Shown: one piece after another, positions 8,816 to 17,726 of the stretch
How positions within the stretch are numbered: the first letter of the stretch is position 1
Layout: each line of letters opens with the position of its first letter
Source: Streptomyces sp. NBC_00554
GTDB taxonomy: Bacteria > Actinomycetota > Actinomycetes > Streptomycetales > Streptomycetaceae
Assembly: GCF_041431135.1 (NCBI RefSeq)
Contig: NZ_CP107799.1
Coordinates: 1,178,001-1,242,000, forward strand
Reading direction: 5' to 3'
Length of the DNA stretch: 64,000 bases
The notes under the pieces: model-generated
Databases searched by the model: none
What the model was told of the DNA's origin: nothing
Seen by the model: only the letters and a program-made list of their open reading frames with translations
Program-made: the position numbers and the translations under genes

Positions 8816-11710
8816 TCACCCGGTAATGACCTGCAAGAACGGCTGGTTCACCGAGCTGCTCCGGCTGGCCAGGAGGACGGCGACGCCGGCCGCGCTCTCG
8901 GCGAGGGCCACAGTCGCCGTCCCATCGCCCGCGTACTGGGTCTGGAGGTGGCCGGTGACCTCGATCGGGATCCAGTCCTTGGCGTTTCCGATCGATCCGG
9001 AGGACTGCGCGTCGCCGAGCGACGGCTGGGTGTTCCAGGTCAGGCCGGTCTCCGTCCAACTGTCGCTGCTCACCGCGTACCCGGTGAGGGTGGCCTGGGT
9101 GCCGGTGGAGTCGGAGGTGGCCCCGCGCACCCACAGCACCGCGCGCCTGGGTGTGCCCGCCAGGGCGGACAGGTCGAACTTGAGGAAGGACCGGCGGTGG
9201 TAGCCGGTGCCTGCGTTCTTGACGACCAGGTCGGTGGTGCCGCCGTAGTTGGTGTCGGCGTAGGAGCCGTCGCGGACGTAGGCGTCGGCGGTCGGGGCGA
9301 GGGCCGTGTACGTGCCGGCGGTGACGGTCGCGCCGGTGCCGAACGTCACGGTGCGGGAAGCGCCCTGCGCGCCGCCGACCTCCACGACCAGGGTGAGGGG
9401 AGCAAGGCCGACGACGCTGACGCCGTCGTCCGTGGTGCCCGTGGTGTATCCGCTGCGGGCGACGGTGACGGTGACGGTCGCGGCGGCGCGGGTGGGGTCG
9501 GCGACGCTGACCGACAGCGTGCCGCCGGACTCCCGTACGAGGACGGAGCAGGGGGCCGAGACGGTGATCGGGCCCGCGGTGCCGGCGACGAAGAAGTTGG
9601 CGGCGGTCACACCGGTGGCGGTGTCCGTGACCGCCTGCACGGAGGCGGTGTTGGCGAGGACGGTGACCGTCGGGGCGGCCGCGCGGGCGGCGGTGAGGCT
9701 GGGCGTGGCGCCGGGCAGGAGGATGTAGCTGTAGGTGGCGCCGACGGGGTCGGTGCCGTGGTCGACCCACAGGGTCAGGTAACGGCGGGTCAGGGAATCC
9801 GTCGAGCTCTCGGTGTTGATGTCGCTCCAGGCGCCGGTACGGGCCTCGCGCAGCGCCTTCAGGGTGGCCCCGCCTGGGAAGACATAGCCGGCGACCCCGG
9901 TGATCGACGCCCAGGAGGCAGCGGAGAAGGTGCCGGACCAGCCCAGCGTGGTCGACTGGGCGGTGCCGTCGATGGTGAGCGCATTGGAGGCGGCGGAGCC
10001 CAGGTTGCGGTTGTCGACGGTGGTCTCGACCGCATATCCGTCGCCGGCGGTGATCCCGGCGCCGAGGCAGACGACCTGGTCGTCGAGGCAGAACCAGGAT
10101 TTCTTGGCGGCCAGCGTGGAGCCGAGGCCACGGGTGTCCTGGCCGAGCGCGCTGTACGTTCCGTCGGTTGCGCCGCCGGCCCAGACGGCTCCCGTGGGCG
10201 GGGTGGGCCTGGGGGTTCCCTGTCCGTCCGTCAGCGGGATGCGGGAGACGGTGGTACCGGGCAGGCGGTAGGGGTCGACGGTCGGCCAATAGGCGTCCGA
10301 GTACTGGCCGTTGCCGTAAGTGCCGCCCCACCAGTAGGTCATTCCGGAGCCGGTGTGCCAGCCGCGCAGGTTCTCGCCGTTGATGCACTCGTAGAACGCG
10401 GTTCTCGCGGAGCACATGGAGACGGCGAGGGCCCAGGAGGCGCGGCGGTGGGTGGCCCGGTCCATGCTGCCGAAGACCCGGGAGGCGACCGGTTCGGCGG
10501 TCGCGGTGATGGCGGTGTCGTCGAGGACGGACTTGCCAAGGGCCAGCACGGGCAGCGTCTGGTAGGAGTCCTCCAGGAACGGGGCCCAGTAGTCGCGCTC
10601 CAGCCAGCCCTTGGCCAACGCCTTCCAGCTGGCGGCCTCGTCGGTGGAGGCCGCGTCCGCCAGCATCAGGATGCTGCCGATGATGAGATGGCCGCGTACG
10701 TGGTCGTCCTGCTGGATGCCCAGCGGATTGTCCACGGTCTTGACGCCGCGGCTGATCGCCCGCCCGGACACGCCGTCCATCATCAGCCCGTTGAACAGGA
10801 ACGGGGCGAAGGCGTCGGTGACGGCGTCGAAGAGCAACTGCCGGTTGTCGTCGGTCACCTCCCAGGTCGATCCCGCCAGGAGCGAGAGCAGCCCGGCCAG
10901 TCCGCTGATCAGGACGGAGCCGTAGGACCCGGTGTAGGGCACGTTGGTGTGCTGGACGAACGACCCGTCGGCGTAGAGGCCGTCGCCGCTGCGGACCAGC
11001 GGGAACACGGCGGAGAGACCGGCGACGCCCGTGGCGATCTTCGCCGAGCTCTTGGCGAGGATGCCGCGGAGGATGAGCACGCGGCACAGGTCGACACGGT
11101 TGGCTCCGGTGCTGACCCCGCTGTAGGTGGCGACCGCGGAGTCCGGCACGAAGGCGTCGATCGCCGCCAGGTAGTTGGCGAGTCGGGTGCTGCTGAGCTC
11201 GGTGTGGACCAGGCAGGCGATGTCGAGCGAGAGCCGCGAGGCGCCGATCTGCCAGTCCCACCAGTTGTCGTAGGTGGTGGTCGTCGGCGTGTACGCGGTG
11301 GCGTACATCCAGTCGAGGCCGGTCAGGACGGCGGCGAGGAGATCGGCGTCGCCCGTCAGTCCGGTGCCGTCGAAGGCCCATGCCTGGGCCATCCACTTCA
11401 GACGTACGTAGCTGGAGGTGACGTTGGCGCTGACGCTGCCGATCGGCAGGTCGTCCCAGAGCGAGGCCGTCGACGGGTTCATGCCGGACAGAAAGCCGGA
11501 CGCGGTGCTGCCCATGAGGGTGAACAGGGTGGCGAACGGCTCCTGCGTGGCGTCGTAGCCGGTACCCAGCAGGGTCCTGTCGATCCAGCGCAGGCGAAGG
11601 GTGTCGTACTCGTCGGCGGCGAAGGCCGGCGGTGAGCCGATCGCGGCCATGCCCAAGGTGATGCCCGCCGTGGCGGTGGCGAGGTGCAGCAACTGTCGGC
11701 GAGTGAGCAT
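8816..11710 (-). CDS. Secreted polysaccharide lyase family 8 (hyaluronate/chondroitin/xanthan lyase type)
   Basis: 964 residues. A twin-arginine signal (TRRQLLHLATATAGITLG, cleavage after AFA near residue 31) shows export in folded form. The alpha-helical toroid follows with the PL8 catalytic residues Asn204 (STGANRVDL), His254 and Tyr263 (FVQHTNVPYTGSYG); their spacing of 50 and 9 residues equals that of Streptococcus hyaluronate lyase. The beta-sandwich domains come next. A C-terminal DNRLRE/CBM96-like module (TADAYVRDGSYADTNYGG, about 800-964) is a probable glycan-binding add-on. The enzyme would beta-eliminate a uronic-acid polysaccharide outside the cell; which one is not decidable by eye. 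A LacI-type operator lies about 116 bases upstream of its ATG. Confidence 0.9.
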   Translation of the reverse strand: MLTRRQLLHLATATAGITLGMAAIGSPPAFAADEYDTLRLRWIDRTLLGTGYDATQEPFATLFTLMGSTASGFLSGMNPSTASLWDDLPIGSVSANVTSSYVRLKWMAQAWAFDGTGLTGDADLLAAVLTGLDWMYATAYTPTTTTYDNWWDWQIGASRLSLDIACLVHTELSSTRLANYLAAIDAFVPDSAVATYSGVSTGANRVDLCRVLILRGILAKSSAKIATGVAGLSAVFPLVRSGDGLYADGSFVQHTNVPYTGSYGSVLISGLAGLLSLLAGSTWEVTDDNRQLLFDAVTDAFAPFLFNGLMMDGVSGRAISRGVKTVDNPLGIQQDDHVRGHLIIGSILMLADAASTDEAASWKALAKGWLERDYWAPFLEDSYQTLPVLALGKSVLDDTAITATAEPVASRVFGSMDRATHRRASWALAVSMCSARTAFYECINGENLRGWHTGSGMTYWWGGTYGNGQYSDAYWPTVDPYRLPGTTVSRIPLTDGQGTPRPTPPTGAVWAGGATDGTYSALGQDTRGLGSTLAAKKSWFCLDDQVVCLGAGITAGDGYAVETTVDNRNLGSAASNALTIDGTAQSTTLGWSGTFSAASWASITGVAGYVFPGGATLKALREARTGAWSDINTESSTDSLTRRYLTLWVDHGTDPVGATYSYILLPGATPSLTAARAAAPTVTVLANTASVQAVTDTATGVTAANFFVAGTAGPITVSAPCSVLVRESGGTLSVSVADPTRAAATVTVTVARSGYTTGTTDDGVSVVGLAPLTLVVEVGGAQGASRTVTFGTGATVTAGTYTALAPTADAYVRDGSYADTNYGGTTDLVVKNAGTGYHRRSFLKFDLSALAGTPRRAVLWVRGATSDSTGTQATLTGYAVSSDSWTETGLTWNTQPSLGDAQSSGSIGNAKDWIPIEVTGHLQTQYAGDGTATVALAESAAGVAVLLASRSSSVNQPFLQVITG

Positions 11711-11825
11711 CGGGGGATCCCCTCCGCACCCCGTGCGGGGCGCGCGGTCGTACGGACGTGGGCGCCCGTCGTCGGATGGTTGGCCGGCTCCCCCGCCTGT
11801 CGGATGGGGCAGTTGGGCGGGGACG

Positions 11826-11839
11826 GTAAACCGGTTTCA
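11826..11839. promoter_or_regulatory. LacI-type operator for the PL8 gene
   Basis: Plus-strand GTAAACCGGTTTCA; read on the minus strand it is TGAAACCGGTTTAC, sharing the first 11 bases with the operator at 11969. The central AAACCGGTTT is a perfect palindrome. Confidence 0.65.
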
Positions 11840-11968
11840 TCCAAGAGGGCAACCCCTCTGGCCTCAACTCACCCGGACTCACAGCTTTCTGACCACCGGA
11901 AGCCCATTTCTACAGAGAGCCTCTTGACGGATCGCCTCAACGCTCAATAGCTTGACGGCCATCTCACG

Positions 11969-11982
11969 TGAAACCGGTTGCA
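11969..11982. promoter_or_regulatory. LacI-type operator for the dehydrogenase-ABC-LacI operon
   Basis: TGAAACCGGTTGCA, located 15 bases after the putative -10 box at 11948-11953. The CG-centred palindrome is typical of LacI-family sites, and the two other copies in this locus support it. Confidence 0.7.
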
Positions 11983-12048
11983 CGTCATGAAGCAACCCCA
12001 GGCCGTGAAGCAACCCACCATCCCGAACCCCCAAGGAGCAGTGAACCG

Positions 12049-13059
12049 GTGAGCCGTCGCATGACCGTCGCCATCGCGATGCAGCCAGAGGTCGCCGCCC
12101 TCGCCCTCACCGAAGAGCTCACCGCTCGGCTGGACAAGAGCGTGGACGTCCAGTCCGGCATCATCGTCGACTTCGCGACCCCGGCCTCCCGCAGCCATCT
12201 GGCGGACGTGGACGTGCTGCTCACCGGCTGGGGCTGCCCGCTCATCGACCAGTCCGTCCTGGACGCGGCTCCCCGGCTGCGCGCGATCGTGCACGCTGCC
12301 GGATCGGTCAAGCACCACCTCACACCCGAGGTCTGGCAGCGCGGAATCCTCGTGTCCTCGGCGGCCTCCGCCAACGCTTTTCCAGTCGCGCAGTACACCG
12401 TCGGCGCGATCCTGCTCGCCGGGAAGCGCGCCTTCCGGCTGGCCCACGACTACACACAGGGCCGCTACAAGAACAAGCTCGCCGACGACACCGGCAACCA
12501 TGAGCGCGTCGTCGGGATCGTCGGCGCGTCCCGCACCGGACGTCTCGTCCTGGAGCTGCTCGCCCCGCACGGCTTCCGGCTACTGGTCAGTGACCCGACC
12601 CTGGACGCGCGAGCGGCGGCCGGACTGCATCCGGCCGGACAGGTGGAGCTGGTCGACCTGGACGACCTGCTGGGCCACAGCGACATCGTCAGCCTGCACG
12701 CCCCGGCCCTGCCCGAGACCCACCACCTGCTCGACGACCGCCGGCTCGCGCTGCTGCGCGACGGTGCCGTCCTGATCAACACCGCACGTGGACAACTGAT
12801 CGACACCGAGGCGCTGTTCCGGCACTGCGCGGACGGCCGGATCGACGCAGTCCTGGACGTGACCGACCCCGAGCCGCTGCCCGCCGGACACCCGCTGCTG
12901 TCCCTGCCCAACGTCATGGTCACGCCCCATGTGGCCGGGGCGATGGGCACCGAGATACGCCGGCTCGGCGAGTTCGCCGTCACCGAGATCGAACGCCTCA
13001 GCGCCGACGAGCCCCTGCACGGGGGCATCCATGCCGACCAGTTGGCGCTGCTCGCCTGA
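12049..13059 (+). CDS. D-isomer-specific 2-hydroxyacid dehydrogenase
   Basis: 336 residues from GTG at 12049. The NAD-binding core shows VVGIVGASRTGRLVLELL (glycine-rich loop) near residue 150. The catalytic residues are in place: Arg in LINTARGQLIDTEAL, Glu in DVTDPEPLPAGHPL and His in VMVTPHVAG. It should interconvert a 2-hydroxy acid and a 2-keto acid with NAD(P)H, here perhaps a sugar-acid breakdown product of the lyase substrate. It is the first gene of the operon carrying the sugar ABC transporter, directly behind a LacI-type operator. An alternative start further upstream (11968) would place the operator inside the coding region and is unlikely. Confidence 0.88.
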   Translation: MSRRMTVAIAMQPEVAALALTEELTARLDKSVDVQSGIIVDFATPASRSHLADVDVLLTGWGCPLIDQSVLDAAPRLRAIVHAAGSVKHHLTPEVWQRGILVSSAASANAFPVAQYTVGAILLAGKRAFRLAHDYTQGRYKNKLADDTGNHERVVGIVGASRTGRLVLELLAPHGFRLLVSDPTLDARAAAGLHPAGQVELVDLDDLLGHSDIVSLHAPALPETHHLLDDRRLALLRDGAVLINTARGQLIDTEALFRHCADGRIDAVLDVTDPEPLPAGHPLLSLPNVMVTPHVAGAMGTEIRRLGEFAVTEIERLSADEPLHGGIHADQLALLA

Positions 13060-13097
13060 GCCGAAACGGCCTTCCCCGTGCCGCCCTCGTCCACAAC

Positions 13098-13209
13098 GAA
13101 GCCCGTACCAACCCACCGCGCGGCGAACCCCGCCGCGCCATGAAGCCCGTACCAACCCACCGCACAGCGAAGCCCGTACCAACCCATCACACAGCGAACC
13201 CCGCCGCAC
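13098..13209 (+). repeat. Short 27-bp direct-repeat cluster in the gap before the sugar-binding protein gene
   Basis: Three copies of a 27-bp unit beginning GAAGCCCGTACCAACCCA lie at 13098-13124, 13142-13168 and 13169-13195. A second shorter element beginning GAACCCCGCCGC follows the first and third copies (13125, 13196). The array fills most of the 162-base gap between the dehydrogenase and the binding-protein gene and ends just before its AAAGGAG ribosome site. Confidence 0.8.
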
Positions 13210-13221
13210 AAAGGAGCACCA

Positions 13222-14646
13222 GTGAACGCCCAGCCCCCGAGCTTCTCGAGAAGAAGCCTGCTGAGAGCGACAGCCGTCGCCGCTTTCGCCGTTTCCGGCT
13301 CCGGCCTGCTGGCCGCCTGCGCCTCCGCCGATGGCGACGCCGAATCCGGCTCGGCCAAGGGCAAGGTCAGCGCCACCAACCCGTTCGGCATCGACGAGAG
13401 CGCCGCGCTGGACGTCGTCGTCTTCAAGGGCGGTTACAGCGACGAATACGCCAGGTTCGACGAAAAGCTGTACTCCAAGAAGTACCCCAAGGCGAAGATC
13501 AGCCACTCCGGCATCACCGAGATCCAGACCGAGTTGCAGCCGCGGTTCGTCGCCGGCGACCCGCCGGACGTCATCGACAACAGCGGCGCCAAGAAGATCG
13601 CGATGGGCACGCTGGTCGCCGAAGGCCAACTGGCCGAGCTGGCCGACCTGTTGAAGGCCCCCTCGGTCGACGACCCGGACACCACGGTCGAGGACACGCT
13701 GCTGCCGAGCACGCTGGACGTGACCACGTTCGACGGCAAGGTGATGGGCCTCCCGTACGTCTTCACCGTCAACGGCTTCTGGTACTCCCAGACGCTGTTC
13801 GACAAACACGGCTGGACCTGGCCGACCACCTGGGACGGCCTGACCGAGCTGGCCGCCAAGATCAAGAAAGCGGGCATCGCGCCCTTCGCGTACGGCGGCA
13901 CGACGGCGCCCGACTACTTCTTCAGCCCGCTCATGGCCCTCGCGGCCAAGCAGGGCGGCGTCGACGTGATCAAGGCGATCGACAACCTCGAAGCCAAGGC
14001 GTGGCAGGCCGAACCGGTCAAGGCCGCCGCCGAGGCGATCGCGGGGCTGGCCTCGTCCGGGTACTTCCTCAAGGGCAGCGAGGGGCTGGACCACACCCAG
14101 GCGCAGACCGCTTGGGTGCAGGGCAAGGCCGCGCTGTACCACGCCGGTTCGTACGTCGAGAACGAGATGAAGGCGATCACCCCGGACGGGTTCGACATGG
14201 TCTTCGGCCCTGTCCCCCCGCTCACGGCGGACGGTGCCCTGCCCCAGAGCGCGCTGCACGCGGTCGCCGGAGAGATCTTCGTCGTACCGGCCAAGGCCAA
14301 GAACCTCCGCGGCGGCAAGGAGTTCCTGCGGATCATGCTCTCCAAGGAAGCCGCGTCCAACTTCACCGAGACGACCCACGCCCTCACCATCGTCAAGGGG
14401 GCCACGGGCGACAACGACCTCGGTTCCACCGCGCTGGGCTCGGTGCTGAAGGCCGTCACCGCGGCCGGGGACGACCTGTTCAACTACCGGTTCATGAGCT
14501 GGTACGCCGACTTGGCCACCACGCTGAAGTCCGAGGTCGCCAACCTGCTCGCCGGGCGCATCGACGCGGCCGAGTTCCTCTCCACGATGCAGGCCAAGGC
14601 CGACGACATCGCCGCCGACCCCTCCATCACGAAGTTCAAGATCTAG
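13222..14646 (+). CDS. Sugar ABC transporter substrate-binding lipoprotein (NgcE-like)
   Basis: 474 residues. A twin-arginine-type lipoprotein signal (SRRSLLRAT ... LLAAC, lipidated Cys33) anchors it outside the membrane. The body resembles NgcE, the N-acetylglucosamine/chitobiose binder of Streptomyces: LDVVVFKGGYSDEYARFDEK, ISHSGITEIQTELQPRFV, GDPPDVIDNSGA, LDHTQAQTAWVQGKA and VENEMKAITPDGFDM line up in order. An AAAGGAG box precedes the GTG start at 13222. With a uronic-polysaccharide lyase next door, the true ligand may be an amino-sugar-containing disaccharide such as a hyaluronan or chondroitin unit. That is inference. Confidence 0.88.
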   Translation: MNAQPPSFSRRSLLRATAVAAFAVSGSGLLAACASADGDAESGSAKGKVSATNPFGIDESAALDVVVFKGGYSDEYARFDEKLYSKKYPKAKISHSGITEIQTELQPRFVAGDPPDVIDNSGAKKIAMGTLVAEGQLAELADLLKAPSVDDPDTTVEDTLLPSTLDVTTFDGKVMGLPYVFTVNGFWYSQTLFDKHGWTWPTTWDGLTELAAKIKKAGIAPFAYGGTTAPDYFFSPLMALAAKQGGVDVIKAIDNLEAKAWQAEPVKAAAEAIAGLASSGYFLKGSEGLDHTQAQTAWVQGKAALYHAGSYVENEMKAITPDGFDMVFGPVPPLTADGALPQSALHAVAGEIFVVPAKAKNLRGGKEFLRIMLSKEAASNFTETTHALTIVKGATGDNDLGSTALGSVLKAVTAAGDDLFNYRFMSWYADLATTLKSEVANLLAGRIDAAEFLSTMQAKADDIAADPSITKFKI

Positions 14647-14655
14647 GACCTGTCC

Positions 14656-14688
14656 GGCGGATCAAGCCGCAGACACGGAGGATCCGCC
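14656..14688 (+). terminator. Stem-loop between binding-protein and permease genes (possible attenuator)
   Basis: GGCGGATC at 14656-14663 pairs with GATCCGCC at 14681-14688 over a 17-base loop, in the 97-base gap after the binding-protein stop. There is no T run, so it is more likely an mRNA-stabilising or partial-termination hairpin that lets the binding protein be made in excess. Confidence 0.4.
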
Positions 14689-14743
14689 GTTCCTCGATCC
14701 GCAGGAGCGGCGGACCCCGTCTCCCCCATCCCCGGAGTCGTTC

Positions 14744-15652
14744 GTGAACCACGGAAAAACCCGCATCATCCTTCTCTTCCTCGCACTGCCGCTCGCCTTG
14801 TACGGGGCGCTGGTGGTCTCCCCCTACGCGCAGGCGTTCTCGATCGCCCTGACCAGTTGGTCGGGGTTCACCGCCGACAAGCCCTTCGTCGGCCTCGACA
14901 ACTTCCAACGCCTCTTCCAGGACCCGGAGTTCTGGCAGGCCCTGGGGCACAACGGGCTGCTCCTGCTGGTGGTTCCGCTGGTCACGATCGCGCTCGGGCT
15001 GTTCTTCGCCGCCATGCTCAACGTGGGCGGCTCGGACGGCAAGGTGGCGGGAGTCCGTGGCTCGGCCCTCTACCGCAGGGTCTACTTCCTTCCGCACATC
15101 CTCCCCGTGGTGATCACGGCGATCCTGTGGCAGTTCATCTACAACCCGCAGATCGGGCTGCTCAACGGCGGACTGGACGCGATCGGTCTGGGCGGGCTGG
15201 CACACACCTGGCTCGGTGACCCGGCCGTCGCTCTGTGGTCGCTGATCGCGGTGATGGTCTGGGCCGGCGTCGGTTTCTACGTCGTGCTGTTCAGCGCCGC
15301 GATGCAGTCCATTCCGAAGGACATCTTCGAGGCCGCCGACCTGGACGGCGCCGGACGCTTCCAGACGCTGACCCGCATCACGCTGCCGCTGCTGCGGGAG
15401 TCCGTCCAGGTCGCCTGGGTCTATCTGGGCATCCACGCGCTCGACGCGTTCGCCCTGTTCATGGTCCTCACCCCGACCGGCGGCCCGGACAACTCCACCA
15501 TGGTGCTCTCCCAGTACCTGTACCTGTCCGCGTTCGGGAACGGCAAGTTCGGCTACGCCACGGCGATCGGCGTGATGCTGAGTCTGCTCAGCCTGCTGCT
15601 GACAGCGCTCACCTTCCGCGGCTCCCGCGACAAGAACACGATCGAGTTCTGA
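14744..15652 (+). CDS. Sugar ABC transporter permease (NgcF-like, MalF type)
   Basis: 302 residues from GTG, with six predicted membrane segments starting at ILLFLALPLALYGALVVSPY. The EAA loop that contacts the ATPase is IFEAADLDGAGRFQTLTRITLPLL (near residues 203-226, seen as EAADLDGAG). It is one half of the membrane channel of the NgcEFG-like system with the next gene. No ATPase gene is present. Streptomyces sugar porters of this class commonly share a distant MsiK ATPase, which would explain the absence. Confidence 0.9.
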   Translation: MNHGKTRIILLFLALPLALYGALVVSPYAQAFSIALTSWSGFTADKPFVGLDNFQRLFQDPEFWQALGHNGLLLLVVPLVTIALGLFFAAMLNVGGSDGKVAGVRGSALYRRVYFLPHILPVVITAILWQFIYNPQIGLLNGGLDAIGLGGLAHTWLGDPAVALWSLIAVMVWAGVGFYVVLFSAAMQSIPKDIFEAADLDGAGRFQTLTRITLPLLRESVQVAWVYLGIHALDAFALFMVLTPTGGPDNSTMVLSQYLYLSAFGNGKFGYATAIGVMLSLLSLLLTALTFRGSRDKNTIEF

Positions 15653-15663
15653 GGCCCACCACG

Positions 15664-16608
15664 ATGAAGACTTCGACTCACCCCACGCAGGCCGACGCGA
15701 GTCTGTCGAGCCCCAGGCGCCAAGAGCGCGATCGGGTCCCGAAGCCTGCCACGCCGCCAACTCCCCCGCTGCTCAAGCGCGTTGGCGCTCCCGCGGCGAC
15801 GGGCGCGACCCACGCCCTGCTCGTCTTCTGGGCCCTGCTGTCCACCGTGCCCCTGCTCTGGGCGCTGATCAGCGCGTTCAAGGACAACCGGGAACTGTTC
15901 GGCAACCCCTGGCAGCTGCCCAGCACTTGGCACGCCGACAACTTCACCCGCGCCTGGTCCAGGGCGAGCATCGGCGACTACTTCGTCAACACCCTCATCG
16001 TCGTGCTCGGTTCACTGGTCCTCACGATGATCCTGGGCTCCATGGTCGCCTATGTGCTGGCCCGCTTCACCTTCCCCGGATGCCGGCTGATCTACTACGC
16101 GTTCGTCGCCGGAATGGCATTTCCCGTCGTGCTGGCCCTGGTCCCGCTCTTCTTCGTCGTCAAGAACCTCGGGCTGCTCGGCAGTTACCACGGCATGATC
16201 CTCGTCTACACGGCGTACGCGCTGCCGTTCACCGTCTTCTTCCTGACCAGTTTCTTCCGGACGCTTCCCACGGCGGTGGCCGAGGCCGCCCTCATCGACG
16301 GCGCCTCGCAGGAGGCCATCTTCTTCCGGGTCATGCTGCCCATGGCCAAGCCGGGCCTGCTGTCGGTCGGCATCTTCAACTTCCTCGGCATGTGGAACCA
16401 GTACCTGCTGCCGGTCGCGCTCAACACCGACCGCGACAAGTACGTGCTGTCCCAGGGTCTGGCGAACCTGGCCAGCCAGCAGGGTTACGAGGCGGACTGG
16501 AGCGCTCTGTTCGCCGGACTCGTCATCGCGGCGGTCCCTGTGATCGGCCTCTATCTCGCACTCCAGCGACGCATCCAGGCCGGCCTCACCGTGGGGATGC
16601 TCAAGTGA
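15664..16608 (+). CDS. Sugar ABC transporter permease (NgcG-like, MalG type)
   Basis: 314 residues with ATG at 15664, eleven bases after the previous stop. A charged 45-residue N-terminal tail precedes six membrane segments (ALLVFWALLSTVPLLWALIS first). The EAA loop is EAALIDGASQEAIFF, and the conserved tail ends LYLALQRRIQAGLTVGMLK. It pairs with the preceding permease. The in-frame open stretch ahead of 15664 overlaps the upstream gene and is not used. Confidence 0.9.
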   Translation: MKTSTHPTQADASLSSPRRQERDRVPKPATPPTPPLLKRVGAPAATGATHALLVFWALLSTVPLLWALISAFKDNRELFGNPWQLPSTWHADNFTRAWSRASIGDYFVNTLIVVLGSLVLTMILGSMVAYVLARFTFPGCRLIYYAFVAGMAFPVVLALVPLFFVVKNLGLLGSYHGMILVYTAYALPFTVFFLTSFFRTLPTAVAEAALIDGASQEAIFFRVMLPMAKPGLLSVGIFNFLGMWNQYLLPVALNTDRDKYVLSQGLANLASQQGYEADWSALFAGLVIAAVPVIGLYLALQRRIQAGLTVGMLK

Positions 16609-16655
16609 GCCCGTCACCCTCCGAGGAAACACACAGGCAACCGTATACTCCACAC

Positions 16656-17726
16656 ATGCACGACCCTCAGGACGCGCCTGCACGAGCCGCCACCATCCGT
16701 GACGTCGCTGCAAGAGCCGGAGTCTCCCCGGCGACCGTCTCCCGGGTTCTGACCGGCAGCCGCCCGGTGTCCTCCTCGGCGCAGGCGCGCATCCAGCGGG
16801 CCATCAAAGAGCTGGACTATGTGGTCAACGCCCAGGCACGCGCTCTGTCGGCCCCGCACTCGCGCACCGTGGCGATCCTGCTCCCCGGGCTGTCCTGGCA
16901 GTACCACAACCGGGTCGCGAGCGGTATCGAGCAACAGGCCGTCAACGAGAACCGGCTCTGCATCGTCTGTTCCACCAGAAGCGACCCGGACCGGGAGATC
17001 GCCCTACTGGAGACGCTGCGCCAGCACAACACCGAGGCGGTCGTGCTCATCGGCGGGACCGTCGTGACACCCCACTACGCGGAGCGGATCGCCCGCTTCG
17101 CCCGGATCCTCGACGCCAGCGGCTCCAGGCTGGTGCTCTGCGGACGGCCCGCCCCGGCACCCGACCTGCCGATCACGGTCGTGAACTACGACCATGAAGG
17201 CGGCGCCCACGCGGCCGTCAGCCACCTGCTGTCCCTCGGCCACCGGCGCATCGCCCTCCTCGGCGGCCCGCGTGACCACACCACGACCGATCTGCGGATC
17301 GCCGGTTACCGGCGCGCCCACGAGGACCACGGCATCACTCCGGATCCGGGCCTCCTCCACATCGGAGGGGCCGACCGGACGTTCGGCTATGAGACCGTGC
17401 GGTCCCACCTGGCCGCCGGGCGCCTGCCGTACACCGCAGCCTTCTGTTTCGACGACTACCTCGCGGCCGGCGCGATGACCGCCGCCCGTGAAGGCGGTCT
17501 GACACTCCCGGACGACCTGTCGCTCATCGGCTACAACGACGAGGCTATCTCCGCCGATCTTCCCCTGCCGCTGAACTCGGTGCACGTGCCCTTCGACGAA
17601 CTGGGCCGCGCCGCCGTGCGGATGGCACTGCACCGTGACGACCCGGTGTACAGCGACCAGAACGTCATGCTGGGCACGCACCTGGTCATGCGCCAGAGCG
17701 TGCGCTCCACCCGCGTGAAACCGTAG
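16656..17726 (+). CDS. LacI-family transcriptional repressor
   Basis: 356 residues. The N-terminal helix-turn-helix and hinge are textbook LacI: TIRDVAARAGVSPATVSRVL then RIQRAIKELDYVVNAQARAL (residues 13-60). The periplasmic-binding-protein-like effector domain follows (VAILLPGLSW, VNYDHEGGAHAAVSHLLSLG, RIALLGGPRD, SLIGYNDEAISADLPLPLNS). It is last in the ABC operon, 47 bases after the permease, so it should be autoregulated through the operator at 11969. Three matching operators at 8783, 11826 and 11969 define its likely regulon. The inducer is probably an oligosaccharide from the PL8 reaction. Confidence 0.9.
   Translation: MHDPQDAPARAATIRDVAARAGVSPATVSRVLTGSRPVSSSAQARIQRAIKELDYVVNAQARALSAPHSRTVAILLPGLSWQYHNRVASGIEQQAVNENRLCIVCSTRSDPDREIALLETLRQHNTEAVVLIGGTVVTPHYAERIARFARILDASGSRLVLCGRPAPAPDLPITVVNYDHEGGAHAAVSHLLSLGHRRIALLGGPRDHTTTDLRIAGYRRAHEDHGITPDPGLLHIGGADRTFGYETVRSHLAAGRLPYTAAFCFDDYLAAGAMTAAREGGLTLPDDLSLIGYNDEAISADLPLPLNSVHVPFDELGRAAVRMALHRDDPVYSDQNVMLGTHLVMRQSVRSTRVKP

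Larger units (their letters stand above)
11711..12048. promoter_or_regulatory. Divergent control region between the PL8 gene and the dehydrogenase-ABC operon
   Basis: 338 bases without a gene. Two LacI-type operators (11826-11839 and 11969-11982) serve the two divergent units. A plus-strand promoter candidate has TTGACG at 11924-11929 and TAGCTT at 11948-11953 with an 18-base spacer. Transcription would start near 11960, just ahead of the right-hand operator, a layout that fits repression by road-block. An AAGGAG box at 12033-12038 serves the GTG at 12049. Confidence 0.6.

Noticed and set aside
8803..8819. AAAACCAGTTCAC considered as a second operator beside 8783
   Set aside because: Lacks the CCGGT centre and overlaps the PL8 stop codon; too weak to call.
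8441..11635. Thousand-codon plus-strand open frame across the PL8 gene
   Set aside because: Antisense to a clear PL8 lyase with signal peptide and catalytic residues; its composition is low-complexity Gly/Val/Arg.
12041..12056. GTGAACCGGTGAGC considered as a fourth LacI operator
   Set aside because: Only half of the palindrome is present, and it coincides with the start codon region of the dehydrogenase.
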